In this document: positions 11,781 through 11,892 of the stretch, one piece after another
Numbering within the stretch: the stretch's first letter is position 1
Layout: every line of letters begins with the position of its first letter
Program-made: the position numbers and the translations under genes
Assembly: GCA_003489165.1 (NCBI GenBank)
Contig: DNJG01000099.1
Span: 1 to 11,892 of the forward strand
Origin: Nitrospinota bacterium
Lineage (GTDB): Bacteria > Nitrospinota > Nitrospinia > UBA9942
DNA length: 11,892 nucleotides
Direction: 5' to 3'
Notes under the pieces: generated by a model
Databases searched by the model: none
Told to the model about the DNA's origin: nothing
What the model saw: the letters and a program-made list of their open reading frames with translations, nothing else

Positions 11781-11892
11781 TGGATAAGAACCTAAAACTC
11801 TGCTCAGGCGCTGAAGCAGTCCGAAAATTTCAGAAGGCTGGCTGGACTGCTGTTCGGCAAAAAGGCTCTCATGTAATGATGACAAAAGACGG
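11780..11892 (+). CDS. hicA: HicA-type mRNA interferase toxin, cut by the window end
   Basis: The start codon shares one base with the hicB stop (TAATG). The 37 complete codons read MDKNLKLCSGAEAVRKFQKA, then GWTAVRQKGSHVMMTKDG. GW...RQKGSH is the HicA signature, with the conserved catalytic histidine in GSH; HicA adopts a double-stranded RNA-binding fold and cleaves mRNA. Translational coupling to hicB is expected. The rest of the gene, normally another 25-45 codons, lies outside the window, so intactness cannot be judged. Confidence 0.85.
   Translation, partial: MDKNLKLCSGAEAVRKFQKAGWTAVRQKGSHVMMTKD

Noticed and set aside
11472..11885. 137-codon minus-strand frame across hicBA
   Set aside because: It is antisense to hicB and hicA, both with clear family signatures. 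Only its final NVDTEVVK near B3 might be a genuine gene end, and that is too short to support.

Overview
The window is a bacterial accessory region, essentially a defence island. Every protein-coding gene reads on the minus strand except a hicBA pair at the right end. No rRNA, tRNA, CRISPR array, transposase or integrase was recognised. Base composition is moderately AT-rich and uneven: the OLD-family gene is clearly richer in A+T than the Fic and BRO genes. The small palindromic repeats (a hairpin built on TTAGAAAA/TTTTCTAA and a CCCTCACCCTGACCCTCTCC-type REP) are of the kind scattered through many uncultured Gram-negative genomes. No taxon can be named from this window.

Read in the direction of transcription, right to left, the layout is as follows. 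hicB and a cut-off hicA lie on the plus strand (11580-11892). Next come repeat B3, a DUF3368/PIN toxin with a UPF0175 antitoxin (11225-10450), repeat B2, an unrecognised 131-aa protein (10235-9840), a BRO/DinD-like protein (9700-8864) enclosed by a 50-bp direct repeat, and repeat B1. The core operon follows: a DNA methyltransferase of the type III Mod kind (8505-6394), a Res-like DEAH helicase without a nuclease domain (6392-4341), a small free-standing PD-(D/E)XK nuclease (4344-3934) and an OLD-family ATPase/TOPRIM nuclease (3885-2206). Then come repeat A3, a Fic protein (2062-1001), repeat A2, a DUF4258-like/DUF2283 pair (775-264), a scrap resembling the end of a type IIG restriction-modification enzyme, and repeat A1.

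The four core genes overlap or nearly abut, apart from a 48-nt gap before the OLD gene. They look like one restriction system in which the type III Res polypeptide is split into helicase and nuclease, with an OLD nuclease added. The flanking modules are mostly toxin-antitoxin or toxin-like units.

The most striking structural feature is modularity. Each accessory unit sits between copies of direct repeats (family A on the left, family B on the right, a third 50-bp pair around BRO). These repeats look like decayed ends or starts of genes, some recognisably from restriction-modification genes. The region reads as a row of exchangeable cassettes assembled by recombination at shared gene-end and gene-start scars. 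That is inference; the repeats themselves are directly visible.
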